Origin: Gordonia zhaorongruii
GTDB taxonomy: Bacteria; Actinomycetota; Actinomycetes; Mycobacteriales; Mycobacteriaceae
DNA: 64,000 nt
Direction of reading: 5' to 3'
Assembly: GCF_007559005.1 (NCBI RefSeq)
Contig: NZ_CP041763.1
Location: 2,388,463 to 2,452,462 of the forward strand
The first letter of the stretch is position 1, and each line of letters starts with the position of its first letter. The translations under genes and the position numbers were made by a program. Positions 9,119 to 20,100 of this stretch are shown piece after piece. The notes below the pieces were generated by a model. It saw only the letters and a list, made by a program, of their open reading frames with translations, made no database searches and was not told the DNA's origin.

Positions 9119-9139
9119 CTGTTCTTACTAGGGAGTAAG
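9101..9139 (+). promoter_or_regulatory. Twin palindromic operator upstream of fadE24
   Basis: Two copies of CTTACYNRGGAGTAAG lie at 9101-9116 and 9124-9139, 23 bp apart. The second is a perfect palindrome (CTTACT-AGGG-AGTAAG); the first differs in one arm base. Size and symmetry suit a TetR-family acyl-CoA-responsive repressor, not identified in this window. Confidence 0.6.
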
Positions 9140-9184
9140 AAGTTTTGCTCCACCCGTTCTGCCCCTCGAGACACTGGTGAGGAA

Positions 9185-10552
9185 ATGACCACGAACACCG
9201 AGCCCCGCGACACCTCGTCCGTCGGCGCACACCCGCACAAGCGCACTCCGATCGGCGTCGCGATGCGCGTGCTGACCGCTATCACCGGATCGGACATCGC
9301 CGAGAAGTACGGTCTGCGCGAGCCCATCAACCGTGTCGCCTACGAAGGCACCAAGACCGGGTTCAAGACCCTGGGCGCCGCCAACCGCGCATTCGCCAAG
9401 GCCACCGGCAGCGGCAAACCGCAGCGCCCGGAAACGCCGTCCAAGGGGTACTTCAATCTGAACCCGGACGAAGAGCAGGCGATGATCGCCGAAACCGTCC
9501 GTGACTTCTCCACTGAGATCCTGCGCCCGGTCGCGTACGACGCCGATAACGCCGCCACCGCTCCCGAGGACATCCTCAAGCGCTCCGCCGAGCTCGGCAT
9601 CACGATGATCAACGTCCCCGAGACGTTCGACGGCGCGGCCACCGAGCGCGGCGTCGTCACCAACGCACTCGTCGCCGAGGCGATGGCCTACGGCGACATG
9701 GGGCTGGCCCTGCCGCTGCTCGCACCGAGCGGCGTCGCCTCCACCCTCACCAACTTCGGCAGCGACGGCCAGCAGCGGACGTACCTCCCCGACTACGCGG
9801 GCGAGAACGTCCCGACGTCGGCAGTGGTCATCGCCGAGCCGCGCCCGTTGTTCGATGCGTTCAAGCTGTCGACGAAGGCCACTCGCTCCGGTGACGGCTT
9901 CACGCTGAACGGCGTCAAGTCGTTCGTACCGGCAGCGGGCAGCTGTGAGCTGTTCATCGTCGGCGCCGAGCTCGACGGCAGTCCTGCACTGTTCATCGTC
10001 GAGTCCGACACCGACGGACTGTCGGTCGAGGCCGACCCCGGCATGGGCGTCCGCGCAGCGGGCATGGGCCGGCTGAACCTCGACAACGTCTCGGTTCCGG
10101 CAGCCGGGTTGCTCGGCGAGGTCGACGGCGAGGAAGCCGCCACCGCGTACCGCAACGTGGTGCGCCTGTCCCGTCTCGGCTGGTCGGCACTGGCCGTCGG
10201 CACGGGCAAGGCCGTCCTCGACTACGTCATCCCCTACGTCAACGAGCGCGAGGCGTTCGGCGAGCCGATCTCCAACCGCCAGGCGGTGGCCTTCATGGTC
10301 GCGAACATGGCGACCGAACTCGACGGCCTTCGTCTGGTGACCCTGCGCGGTGCGTCGCGCGCCGAGCAGGATCTGTCGTTCGCCCGCGAAGCTGCGCTGG
10401 CCCGCAAGCTGACCATCGACAAGGGGCTGCAGATCGGCCTGGACGGCATCCAGCTGCTCGGCGGTCACGGCTTCACCAAGGAGCACCCGGTGGAGCGTTG
10501 GTACCGCGACCTGCGCGGTGCAGGCATCGGCGAGGGCATCGTCGTCCTCTGA
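9185..10552 (+). CDS. fadE24: Acyl-CoA dehydrogenase FadE24-like
   Basis: 455 aa, ATG preceded by TGAGGAA. It has an acyl-CoA dehydrogenase N-terminal domain (about 95-205), a middle beta domain with FTLNGVKSFVP and a C-terminal helical domain (about 305-455) with LLGGHGFTKEHPVERWYRD. An extra 90-residue N-terminal region precedes the domain, as in M. tuberculosis FadE24. It is followed 27 bp later by fadE23; several mycobacterial acyl-CoA dehydrogenases work as two-gene heterotetramers, which this layout suggests. It catalyses FAD-dependent alpha,beta-dehydrogenation of acyl-CoA; substrate unknown. Confidence 0.85.
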   Translation: MTTNTEPRDTSSVGAHPHKRTPIGVAMRVLTAITGSDIAEKYGLREPINRVAYEGTKTGFKTLGAANRAFAKATGSGKPQRPETPSKGYFNLNPDEEQAMIAETVRDFSTEILRPVAYDADNAATAPEDILKRSAELGITMINVPETFDGAATERGVVTNALVAEAMAYGDMGLALPLLAPSGVASTLTNFGSDGQQRTYLPDYAGENVPTSAVVIAEPRPLFDAFKLSTKATRSGDGFTLNGVKSFVPAAGSCELFIVGAELDGSPALFIVESDTDGLSVEADPGMGVRAAGMGRLNLDNVSVPAAGLLGEVDGEEAATAYRNVVRLSRLGWSALAVGTGKAVLDYVIPYVNEREAFGEPISNRQAVAFMVANMATELDGLRLVTLRGASRAEQDLSFAREAALARKLTIDKGLQIGLDGIQLLGGHGFTKEHPVERWYRDLRGAGIGEGIVVL

Positions 10553-10579
10553 CGGACGGCGTGCGTGAAGGAGAGTCCC

Positions 10580-11800
10580 ATGGCAATCAATCTCGAACTG
10601 CCCAAGAAGCTGCACGGCACGATCGACCAGGCGCGCGACGCGGCCCTGCAGATCTTCCGGCCCATCAGCCGTAAGTACGACCTCGCCGAGCACGAGTACC
10701 CGGTGGAGCTCGACACCTTGGCCAATCTGTACAACGGCCTCGCGGCCGCCGGTCAGGCGGGCGCAGGTGCGGCCGGCGGTCGTGGCGACGTCCAGAAGGA
10801 GCGCCCCGAGGGGTACGTCGCCAACGGCGGCAACATGCAGTCCGTCCTCAACTCGATGTGGGCGTCGTACGGCGACGTCGGCCTGATGCTGTCCATCCCG
10901 TTCCAGGGCCTGGGTAACGCGGCCATCGCGGCCGTCGCGACCGACGAGCAGATCGAAAGCTTCGGCGGCGAGGTCTGGGCGTCGATGGCCATCACCGAAC
11001 CGAGCTTCGGCTCGGACTCGGCGGCCGTCACCACCACCGCACGCCGGGACGGCGACGAGTACGTCCTCAACGGCGAGAAGATCTTCGTGACCGCCGGTTC
11101 GCGCGCCAGCCACATCGTGGTCTGGGCGTCCGTCGACCGCAGCCTCGGTCGCGCCGCGATCAAGAGCTTCGTCGTCCCCCGCGACCACCCGGGTGTCACC
11201 ATCGCGCGGCTCGAGCACAAGCTCGGCATCAAGGCGTCCGACACCGCGGTGATCCTCTTCGAGGACTGCCGCATCCCGGCGAAGAACCTGCTGGGTTCGC
11301 CCGAGGTGGACGTCAAGAAGGGTTTCGGCGGCGTCATGCAGACGTTCGACAACACCCGGCCGATGGTGGCCGCGATGGCTGTCGGCGTCGCCCGTGCGGC
11401 GCTCGAAGAACTCCGCAAGCACCTCGCGGACGCGGGCGTCGAGATCGACTACGACCGTGCGGCAGCGGATCAGCCCGCGGCGGCGGCGGAGTTCATCCGT
11501 CTCGAATCAGATTGGGAGGCCGCCTATCTGATGACGCTGCGTGCTGCGTGGATGGCCGACAACAAGGAGCCGAACTCGCTCGAGGCCTCGATGTCGAAGG
11601 CCAAGGCCGGACGCACGGGCACCGACGTGACCAACAAGGCCGTCGAACTCGTGTCGACCCTCGGTTACTCCGAGCGAACCCTGTTGGAGAAGTGGGCTCG
11701 CGACTCGAAGATCCTCGACATCTTCGAGGGCACCCAGCAGATTCAGCAGCTCATCATCGCGCGGCGCGTCCTCGGGAAGAGCAGCGCCGAACTGAAGTGA
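10580..11800 (+). CDS. fadE23: Acyl-CoA dehydrogenase FadE23-like
   Basis: 406 aa from ATG at 10580, with GAAGGAGAG 5 nt upstream. N-terminus MAINLELPKKLHG matches FadE23. Flavin-contact segment ITEPSFGSDSAAV is near residue 140, and the C-terminal IFEGTQQIQQLI carries the glutamate position used as catalytic base in many acyl-CoA dehydrogenases. Its partner FadE24 has GEGIVVL at its end instead. Probably cotranscribed and assembled with FadE24 under the operators at 9101-9139. Confidence 0.85.
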   Translation: MAINLELPKKLHGTIDQARDAALQIFRPISRKYDLAEHEYPVELDTLANLYNGLAAAGQAGAGAAGGRGDVQKERPEGYVANGGNMQSVLNSMWASYGDVGLMLSIPFQGLGNAAIAAVATDEQIESFGGEVWASMAITEPSFGSDSAAVTTTARRDGDEYVLNGEKIFVTAGSRASHIVVWASVDRSLGRAAIKSFVVPRDHPGVTIARLEHKLGIKASDTAVILFEDCRIPAKNLLGSPEVDVKKGFGGVMQTFDNTRPMVAAMAVGVARAALEELRKHLADAGVEIDYDRAAADQPAAAAEFIRLESDWEAAYLMTLRAAWMADNKEPNSLEASMSKAKAGRTGTDVTNKAVELVSTLGYSERTLLEKWARDSKILDIFEGTQQIQQLIIARRVLGKSSAELK

Positions 11801-11820
11801 TCTGACGCGCTCCGCGCACC

Positions 11821-11860
11821 GGAAAGAGCCCGCACCGTCGAGACGGTGCGGGCTCTTTCC
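11821..11860 (+). terminator. Intrinsic terminator of the fadE24-fadE23 operon
   Basis: Perfect 19-bp inverted repeat (11821-11839 with 11842-11860), 20 bp past the fadE23 stop and ending in CTCTTTCC. Confidence 0.85.
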
Positions 11861-11929
11861 CTGTCGCCGCGTTCGCGGACCTTGCCGTGTTCGCCGGACC
11901 TGCCGGACGGCGCGGCCTACTGTTGATCC

Positions 11930-13642
11930 ATGCTTCCTCCCAGGGGGCGCGACGGCGCGCTCGGCGTCATCGCGGTCGGCACCGGCGTCGTACTCGCGCT
12001 CCGTCCATTCGACTCGGTCCCGGTTCTCGCCGTGGCGATCGCCGTCGGGCTCATCGTCACCGGCGCGGCCGAGCTGATTCGGACTCCGCGCGGGGCCGCC
12101 GCGCTCCGCGTTCTCGGAGGCACCGCGCTGGTCGTCTCCGGTGCCGTGCTCCTCGTGTGGCCCGGACTGTCGATCCTCGCGGTCGCCGTCGTCACCGGAG
12201 TCGGCCTGATCGTGTGGGGCATCGCCCATCTGGCCGAGGCGGCCCGCGGGGACGATGCCGTCACGCGTGTCACCGACGCCCTGGTCGGACTGTCGGCCAT
12301 CGCACTCGCCGTCGCCGCACTGTCGTGGCCCGGGGTGACGGTCTTCGCAGCGGCGTTCGTCTGCGGACTGGCCTTGATCGGGTTCGGGCTGGCGCTCGGG
12401 TACCGAGCGGTCCGCGGCCGACGCGAGCGCGAACGCACCGCGCATCGCCGTCTCCGCCTGACCGCAGCCGTCCTCGCGGTCTGCGTCACCGTTCCGTTCG
12501 CAGTGCTCGCCATCGGGCTTCATCGGCCCGCCCCCGCACCGGACGGCTTCTATTCGGCCCCACTCGACCGGGACGCAGCTCCCGGCACGCTGCTGCGCAT
12601 CGAGCCGTTCCAGCGAGGAGTCCCGCCGGGCGCGCAGGCGTGGCGAATTCTCTACACAACCACCCGGAATGTCGGTGAACCCGCGCTGGCGAGCGCCCTC
12701 GTGGTCGCGCCGGCGACGCTCCCAGCGGGTCCGCGACCGGTGGTGGCGTGGGCACACGGGACCACCGGCGTCACCCGGGGATGCGCCGTCTCACTCCTCC
12801 CCGACCCGTTCGCCGACACCGTGACACCCGGACTGCCCCAAGTGATCTCGAACGGTGGCGTCATGGTCGCCACCGATTACATCGGGTTGGGCACACCTGG
12901 CCCCTCGCCGTACGTCATCGGACAGGGCGAGGCGCGATCGGTACTCGACTCGGTACGTGCCGCCCGGCACGTGCCTGGGCTCCGGCTCGCCGACGAGACG
13001 ACCGTGTGGGGACATTCCCAAGGCGGGCACGCGGCACTCTGGTCCGGCATCCTGGCCCCGGCCTACGCACCGGATGTGACGGTGAACGGTGTCGCGGCCC
13101 TGGCGCCCGCAGCCGATCTCGTCGGCCTGGCGAACGATCTCACCACGATGACCGGCGGACCGCTGCTCGCCTCGTACGTCATCGACAGCTACAGCCGCGC
13201 CTATCCTGATGTGAAGTACGACGACTACCTGAAGGTGCAGAGTCGGCTTCCGATGCGCGCCATGGCCACCCGGTGTCTTCACGAACCCGCGGCGACCGTA
13301 TCGGTGATCGAGTCCCTCCTGCTCGGCGACGACCCCTACGCTCAGCCCCCGGCGCAGGGACCGCTCGGTCGGCGTCTGACCGAGAACACCCCGTCCGCGA
13401 GGCTCGCGGTGCCGGTGTTCATCGGCCAGGGCGCGGCCGATCCCCTCATCAACCCGCAGGGGCAGCAGAAGTTCGCTGCCGCCCAGTGCACTGCGGGCAC
13501 CAGCGTCGACTTCCACATGTATCCGGGATTGACGCATATGAGCGTCGTCGAGACCGAATCACCGGCGATCACCGACATGCTGACGTGGACGCGCGCTCGC
13601 CTCGAGGGTCGGCCCGCCACCGACAACTGCGCGGCGGGCTGA
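11930..13642 (+). CDS. HdeD-like membrane domain fused to a secretory lipase
   Basis: 570 aa. Residues 1-165 hold about six hydrophobic helices in the DUF308/HdeD pattern; another helix follows near 182-202. From about 210 the protein is a LIP-type secretory lipase (PF03583-like): oxyanion region AWAHGTTGVTRGC, YIGLGTPG, nucleophile elbow WGHSQGGHAA, acid in GQGAADPLINP and histidine in YPGLTHMSVVE. The lipase part would be displayed outside the membrane. It stands alone after a terminator and converges on prpE. Its natural substrate is unknown; acylglycerol or wax ester are plausible. Confidence 0.8.
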   Translation: MLPPRGRDGALGVIAVGTGVVLALRPFDSVPVLAVAIAVGLIVTGAAELIRTPRGAAALRVLGGTALVVSGAVLLVWPGLSILAVAVVTGVGLIVWGIAHLAEAARGDDAVTRVTDALVGLSAIALAVAALSWPGVTVFAAAFVCGLALIGFGLALGYRAVRGRRERERTAHRRLRLTAAVLAVCVTVPFAVLAIGLHRPAPAPDGFYSAPLDRDAAPGTLLRIEPFQRGVPPGAQAWRILYTTTRNVGEPALASALVVAPATLPAGPRPVVAWAHGTTGVTRGCAVSLLPDPFADTVTPGLPQVISNGGVMVATDYIGLGTPGPSPYVIGQGEARSVLDSVRAARHVPGLRLADETTVWGHSQGGHAALWSGILAPAYAPDVTVNGVAALAPAADLVGLANDLTTMTGGPLLASYVIDSYSRAYPDVKYDDYLKVQSRLPMRAMATRCLHEPAATVSVIESLLLGDDPYAQPPAQGPLGRRLTENTPSARLAVPVFIGQGAADPLINPQGQQKFAAAQCTAGTSVDFHMYPGLTHMSVVETESPAITDMLTWTRARLEGRPATDNCAAG

Positions 13643-13664
13643 CCCACTCCTGCATTAGGGGCGG

Positions 13665-15554
<1,890 letters not shown>

Positions 15555-15798
15555 GGCTCAACGCTAGCGATTCATCGGTGATCGTTGTCACTTTATCTTC
15601 GTGTGACGGCTCACATTCCGTCTCTTTCTGATTACGGATCGATAACAGCCGAAACCATTTCATGACCTGCAAATTCGTGCACCGAGGACCGCTTGCAACA
15701 GCTAGCGAACTGTGTTGCGGACCACTTTCGCCTGCGTGACCTCAGCTTTTCGCTCTTGTACGTTGGCTCCCGGCCCACAAAGCAGCTGGTTTTCCTGA

Positions 15799-16146
<348 letters not shown>

Positions 16147-16201
16147 GGTTCGATAGCTGATCGAGCGCCGTCGGCGCGCTACGTGCGCTGACAGGTACCG
16201 G

Positions 16202-16235
16202 CGAGGCCGGTCGTCCTTCGGGACGATCGGCCTCG
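16202..16235 (+). terminator. Terminator of the rpf gene
   Basis: 15-bp stem with one G-U pair (16202-16216 with 16221-16235) closed by a TTCG tetraloop, 55 bp past the stop. Confidence 0.75.
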
Positions 16236-16273
16236 TCTGCGTCTGCACACTCTTTATTCCCGGACTCCCTTTA

Positions 16274-16368
16274 TCCCCCAGCACCCTCTGGCCACTCCCC
16301 CGAGGCCCCTGCCTGTCCCCCGAGGCCCCTGTCTATCCCCCGGGTCCCCGGCTATCCCCAGGTTCCCG
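16274..16368. repeat. C-rich tandem repeat, period about 20 bp
   Basis: Five units begin at 16274, 16296, 16316, 16336 and 16355. The second and third share the exact core TCCCCCGAGGCCCCTG. The array runs into the last codons of the gene at 16352-16786. One strand is strongly C-rich. Confidence 0.6.
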
Positions 16369-16786
16369 CCTGCTCGACGATGAATCCGACCAGGATCACC
16401 ACGCTGCCGCCGACCTCGCCGAAGATCAGCGCAACCATCGACGCCGTCATCGACGGGGTGCTCGGATGCATCTGATTCGTCGTGTCCCGCGTGAACCCGT
16501 GCATGCAGTACGCGCCGATCGCGGTGACGAAGAAGAAGAGCACGACGCCCAGCGCGACGATGTTGACCGCAGTGCTCCAGGCACTGAACTGCACGAGCGC
16601 CGCCAGGAGCACTGTCGCGAAGGAGTACATCAGGGCCGCGCGGTGCGCGATGTCGACGTAGATGTGGGCATGCCCGTCCGGGCTCTGTGCGATCTGCACG
16701 AATTTCCATACGCCGAGAAGCAGCGCCCACAGGAAGATGACACCGGCCGAGATCAGGGCCACCTGCGTGGCGAGCTGCAACGTCAT
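16352..16786 (-). CDS. Four-helix integral membrane protein of unknown function
   Basis: 144 aa. Four hydrophobic segments lie near residues 8-28, 48-68, 72-93 and 115-137, with two conserved-looking polar loops (QSPDGHAHIYVD, HGFTRDTTNQMHP). The stop codon and last residues lie in a 20-bp tandem repeat, so the C-terminus may vary between strains. It is 134 bp downstream of the spermidine-synthase-like gene on the same strand and may be the last gene of that operon. Family not recognised. Confidence 0.7.
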   Translation of the reverse strand: MTLQLATQVALISAGVIFLWALLLGVWKFVQIAQSPDGHAHIYVDIAHRAALMYSFATVLLAALVQFSAWSTAVNIVALGVVLFFFVTAIGAYCMHGFTRDTTNQMHPSTPSMTASMVALIFGEVGGSVVILVGFIVEQAGTWG

Positions 16787-16920
16787 GGCCTCACTCTCGC
16801 ATAACGGAGACTGCGGAGATTCGCCGAGCGGGTCGAACGATCAGCGGAACCGCGGCCGGCCCGACCGGCTGGGGACGACACCACCGCCGGAGAGCAGTGC
16901 AGGTCTGAGCAGTGCAGGTC

Positions 16921-18486
16921 TCAGTACACCGCCCACTCGCTGCGGGAGTACCCGAGGATGCGGGGATCCATCAGCGTCGACGGCGCCATGTCGAGCCGCT
17001 GCCGGTCGCGCGGGAACACCGCTGCCGCAGCGAGCTCCTCGTCGCTGAGGAACCGCAGCGGCGCGGGTGCATCCACATCCAATCGAGGCGGCTCGTCCCC
17101 GGCGCTCGCGATGTGGAAACCCCAGTCGCCGAAGGACGGGACATCGACGTGATACGGCGTCGTCGACAATCCGCCGGCTCGCATCGTCGACTCGATGGAC
17201 CAGTACGACTTCGGTGCGAAGTAGGGCGAACCGGACTGCACGACGGCGCGTCCGCCGTCGGCCAGGTGCGCGGCCACCAGCCCGTAGAACTCCACCGAGT
17301 ACAGCTTGGCGGTCGCGGACTCGTCCGGATCCGGCATGTCGACGACGATCACATCGAATCGGTCCGCATTCTCACGCAGCCAGTTGAACGCGTCGGCAGC
17401 GACGATCTGCGCACGTGGATCGTTCATCGATCCCCGGTTCAGCGCGGTGAGTTCGGGTTCGGTGCGTCCCATCTCGATCATGTCGGGGTCGAGCTCGACC
17501 AGGGTGACCTCGTCGGCGTCCGGATAGGTCAGAATCTCCCGCAGGGCGAGTCCGTCGCCCCCACCGAGAACCAGCACCGACTGATGCGGTCCGGCCATCG
17601 CCGGATGGACCAGCGACTCGTGGTACCGGTACTCGTCGACCGAGGAGAACTGAAGGTCCCCGTTGAGGAACAGACGCGTGTCCGCCCCCAGCGGTGTCTT
17701 CCGCTCGGTGAGGACGATGTCCTGGTACGGGCTGCGCTCGGCGGCGATGATCGGATCGCGGAACATCGCCTGGCGGGCCGTCACCTCGAACTGCGCCGAG
17801 TAGACCAAGCCGGCGATCAGGACGGCCACCGTCCCGACCGCCGAGATGCCCAGAACCGCACGGGCGATGCGCCCCAACGACCTGCGGAAGACGACGAACA
17901 CCAGGAAGCACCCCGCCGCCGCGTTGACCAGACCGACGACCAGCGCTCCTCGTAGCTGCCCGAACACCGGTAGCAGCAGGAATGGGAACAGCAGGCCGCC
18001 GATGAGCGCGCCGATGTAGTCCACGGCGAAGATGTCGGCCACCGCGGAACCCGCATCCTGCTTGCGGATCCGCTGCAGCAGCACCATGAGCAGCGGGATC
18101 TCGGCGCCGATCAGCAGACCGAGGATGAACGCCACCACGACCAGTGCCGGCGTGTACGCCGACAGGTAGGCGAACGACGCGTAAAGCGCCATCACGGACA
18201 GTCCGCCGATGACCGCGAGCAGCAGCTCGATCGCCGCGAACGACACCACCGATCGCGACTGCAGAGGTTTGGCCGCGAGCGAACCGACGCCCATCGCGAA
18301 CACCATCACGGCCAGGACGATCGACGCCTGGGTCGCGGTGTTGCCGATGAGGAACGAACCTAGCGAGACCAGGGCGAGCTCGTAGACGAGTCCGCATGCG
18401 GCACAGACGAACACCACGGCGAGCAGCGCCGATCGCGCGAGCCGTGGCCGACGGACGCCGACCGGTTCTTCGAGTGCCTCGGTCAC
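16921..18486 (-). CDS. Membrane-embedded spermidine-synthase-like protein
   Basis: 521 aa. Residues 1-215 hold about seven membrane helices. The remainder is an aminopropyltransferase/SAM-type Rossmann domain: VLVLGGGDGLALREIL, LVELDPDMIEMGR, VVDMPDPDES and VVQSGSPYF. Proteins of this build (Rv2601-like) are named spermidine synthases, but polyamine activity is unproven. It is last of a five-gene operon in the order DUF4178, DUF2617, DUF4247, DUF350, this gene (Rv2597-Rv2601 order). Confidence 0.8.
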   Translation of the reverse strand: MTEALEEPVGVRRPRLARSALLAVVFVCAACGLVYELALVSLGSFLIGNTATQASIVLAVMVFAMGVGSLAAKPLQSRSVVSFAAIELLLAVIGGLSVMALYASFAYLSAYTPALVVVAFILGLLIGAEIPLLMVLLQRIRKQDAGSAVADIFAVDYIGALIGGLLFPFLLLPVFGQLRGALVVGLVNAAAGCFLVFVVFRRSLGRIARAVLGISAVGTVAVLIAGLVYSAQFEVTARQAMFRDPIIAAERSPYQDIVLTERKTPLGADTRLFLNGDLQFSSVDEYRYHESLVHPAMAGPHQSVLVLGGGDGLALREILTYPDADEVTLVELDPDMIEMGRTEPELTALNRGSMNDPRAQIVAADAFNWLRENADRFDVIVVDMPDPDESATAKLYSVEFYGLVAAHLADGGRAVVQSGSPYFAPKSYWSIESTMRAGGLSTTPYHVDVPSFGDWGFHIASAGDEPPRLDVDAPAPLRFLSDEELAAAAVFPRDRQRLDMAPSTLMDPRILGYSRSEWAVY

Positions 18487-18499
18487 CGGCGGTACTGCG

Positions 18500-18925
18500 T
18501 CACAGGATCGCGACGGCGACGACGATCGCCACCCCGATGTGCAGGACTCCGTGCACCCACACCGCCGGATGGTGCTCCGGCTGAATAAGGAGTTCGCCGA
18601 GATCTCCGGGAGTGAGGAGGTCCACGACGAGGAACGTCACCGCCATGACGACCAGTCCGATGACGGTGTAGACGATCGTGTCCAAGAGGCCTTCGAGAAG
18701 GCCGCCCTCGCTCGCGACGATCGCCGCACCGACGATGATCGCCACCGCGAGGAGGTTGGAGCCGACGAGGATCCCGGCGTTGCGGTTGCGCTCCAGCCAC
18801 AGCTGTTCGCGCAGCTTGCCCGGAGTGAGCACGTCGAGCAGGGCGAACGACACGATCATCAGGGCTACCCCGACCAGTGCGTATGCGCCTGCGGAGTAGG
18901 CGTTCTGGAACATATCAGCGAACAT
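18500..18925 (-). CDS. DUF350 membrane protein
   Basis: 141 aa with four hydrophobic segments; the duplicated half-pattern (LIVSFALLDVLTPGKLREQL and VTFLVVDLLTPGDLGELL) is typical of DUF350. It ends 14 bp before the spermidine-synthase-like gene. DUF350 genes often accompany spermidine synthase, DUF4178 and DUF4247 genes, so it is presumably a membrane subunit of the same process. Function unknown. Confidence 0.8.
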   Translation of the reverse strand: MFADMFQNAYSAGAYALVGVALMIVSFALLDVLTPGKLREQLWLERNRNAGILVGSNLLAVAIIVGAAIVASEGGLLEGLLDTIVYTVIGLVVMAVTFLVVDLLTPGDLGELLIQPEHHPAVWVHGVLHIGVAIVVAVAIL

Positions 18926-18973
18926 GTGAGCTCCGGTCCTGTGTGGAGGTTGGTCGTAGGGTCATCCGAGCTG

Positions 18974-19528
18974 TCACTTTCCGGCTCCACTTCCGCCGCC
19001 GCGGTAGCCGGATCCCGATCCCGAGAACGCCGGTGTCGGGACCCAGAAGGCGCCGACGTAGCTGTGGTAATGGTGATAGCCCGATCGGTAATCGGTGCTG
19101 AGCATCACCCGCGTCTTGTCACCGGCATGGGGAAACAGCGCGATCAGGTAGTCGGGGTACTGGAGGAACCTGGAGCCTTCGACGTTGCCCGTTCCGGAGG
19201 CGCCTTCACGCCGATCGGCCGGCGACTCCTCGTCGCTCAACTCATCGGCGACCTTCGTCGGATTCCCATCGGCCACATAGGCTTTGACCGAACCCTCATC
19301 GAGCGACGCGTCGCGCTGGTAGTTGGAGGTGACGTAGTTTCGTGCATCACCGTTCCCGGAGGAGCAGGTCACTGCGAGCGCGAACACGGCGATGACGATG
19401 GCAACGACGATCGCGACTGTGCGCACGGTGCGCCATCTCCGACTGCGGTCAGGCTCCTCGCCGCGGTCGTCGCCGTGGTCGTCACCGTGTCCACCGCCGT
19501 GGCCACCGCCGGTTCCGAAATTCGTCAT
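18974..19528 (-). CDS. DUF4247 single-pass protein
   Basis: 184 aa. A Gly/His/Asp-rich cytoplasmic head (GGGHGGGHGDDHGDD) precedes a helix (about 35-55) that ends in VTCSSGNGD, which may be a lipobox-like cysteine. The external domain contains SRFLQYPDYLIALFPH and YHHYHSYVG, and a Gly/Ser-rich tail follows. The His/Asp head could bind metal (inference). Its start overlaps the DUF2617 stop by 4 nt. Confidence 0.75.
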   Translation of the reverse strand: MTNFGTGGGHGGGHGDDHGDDRGEEPDRSRRWRTVRTVAIVVAIVIAVFALAVTCSSGNGDARNYVTSNYQRDASLDEGSVKAYVADGNPTKVADELSDEESPADRREGASGTGNVEGSRFLQYPDYLIALFPHAGDKTRVMLSTDYRSGYHHYHSYVGAFWVPTPAFSGSGSGYRGGGSGAGK

Positions 19529-20094
19529 CGTGTTCCCACCGAGTCAGGTGTTCCCAGGTCGCACGTTCTCATCGCACTGCGCGTCGAGACCACTTCGCCG
19601 GTCTGCGGGTAGGTGTGCCAGGTCCGCCACGTCACACCGCCCTCGCCGGGAGCCGCGACCACTGCGGTGACCGCCAGCGGAGATCCGGGGAATCGGCCGA
19701 TCAGCGCGGGAGTCCCCTGGGTCTGATGATCGGCGACGATGCGGTCCAGTGCGACGACGCGCTCGTGCAGTTCGGCCTCGGTCACCTGCTCGACGGAAGA
19801 TGTGAAGCGGTATCCGGGTTCGCGGAACGTCGACGGCATCGGCGATGTGTTTTCTGGAAGGCAGGCGACGGTTTCGCAGAGCCGATGTCCGCCGCCGGAG
19901 GCGAGAACCTGATGGCTGGCTCCGAGGAGCCGAAGGGAGACGGTGAACCCGGCGACCTCACCGTCGGCAACGGCGAGCGCGTCCTGTTCCGGCGCGGCCA
20001 GCGAGAAGCCGAGCTGGTGCGCGCTCGTGTCGGTGTAGGCGACCGGCAGTTCGCGGCTGATCGGGACGGTCGCGTCGGTGAGGTCGGATGTCAT
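19525..20094 (-). CDS. DUF2617 family protein
   Basis: 189 aa, no membrane helix. Segments HQLGFSLAAPEQDALAVADG and RLLGASHQVL near the N-terminus and VTWRTWHTYPQTGEVV near the C-terminus fit the family (Rv2598-like). It is coupled to DUF4247 by a 4-nt overlap and lies 6 bp after DUF4178. Function unknown. Confidence 0.75.
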   Translation of the reverse strand: MTSDLTDATVPISRELPVAYTDTSAHQLGFSLAAPEQDALAVADGEVAGFTVSLRLLGASHQVLASGGGHRLCETVACLPENTSPMPSTFREPGYRFTSSVEQVTEAELHERVVALDRIVADHQTQGTPALIGRFPGSPLAVTAVVAAPGEGGVTWRTWHTYPQTGEVVSTRSAMRTCDLGTPDSVGTR

Positions 20095-20100
20095 CGCGGC

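Noticed and set aside
9128..11422. 764-codon open frame on the minus strand
   Set aside because: It is the antisense of fadE24-fadE23; composition is that of a high-GC shadow frame with no domain, while both sense genes are clear.
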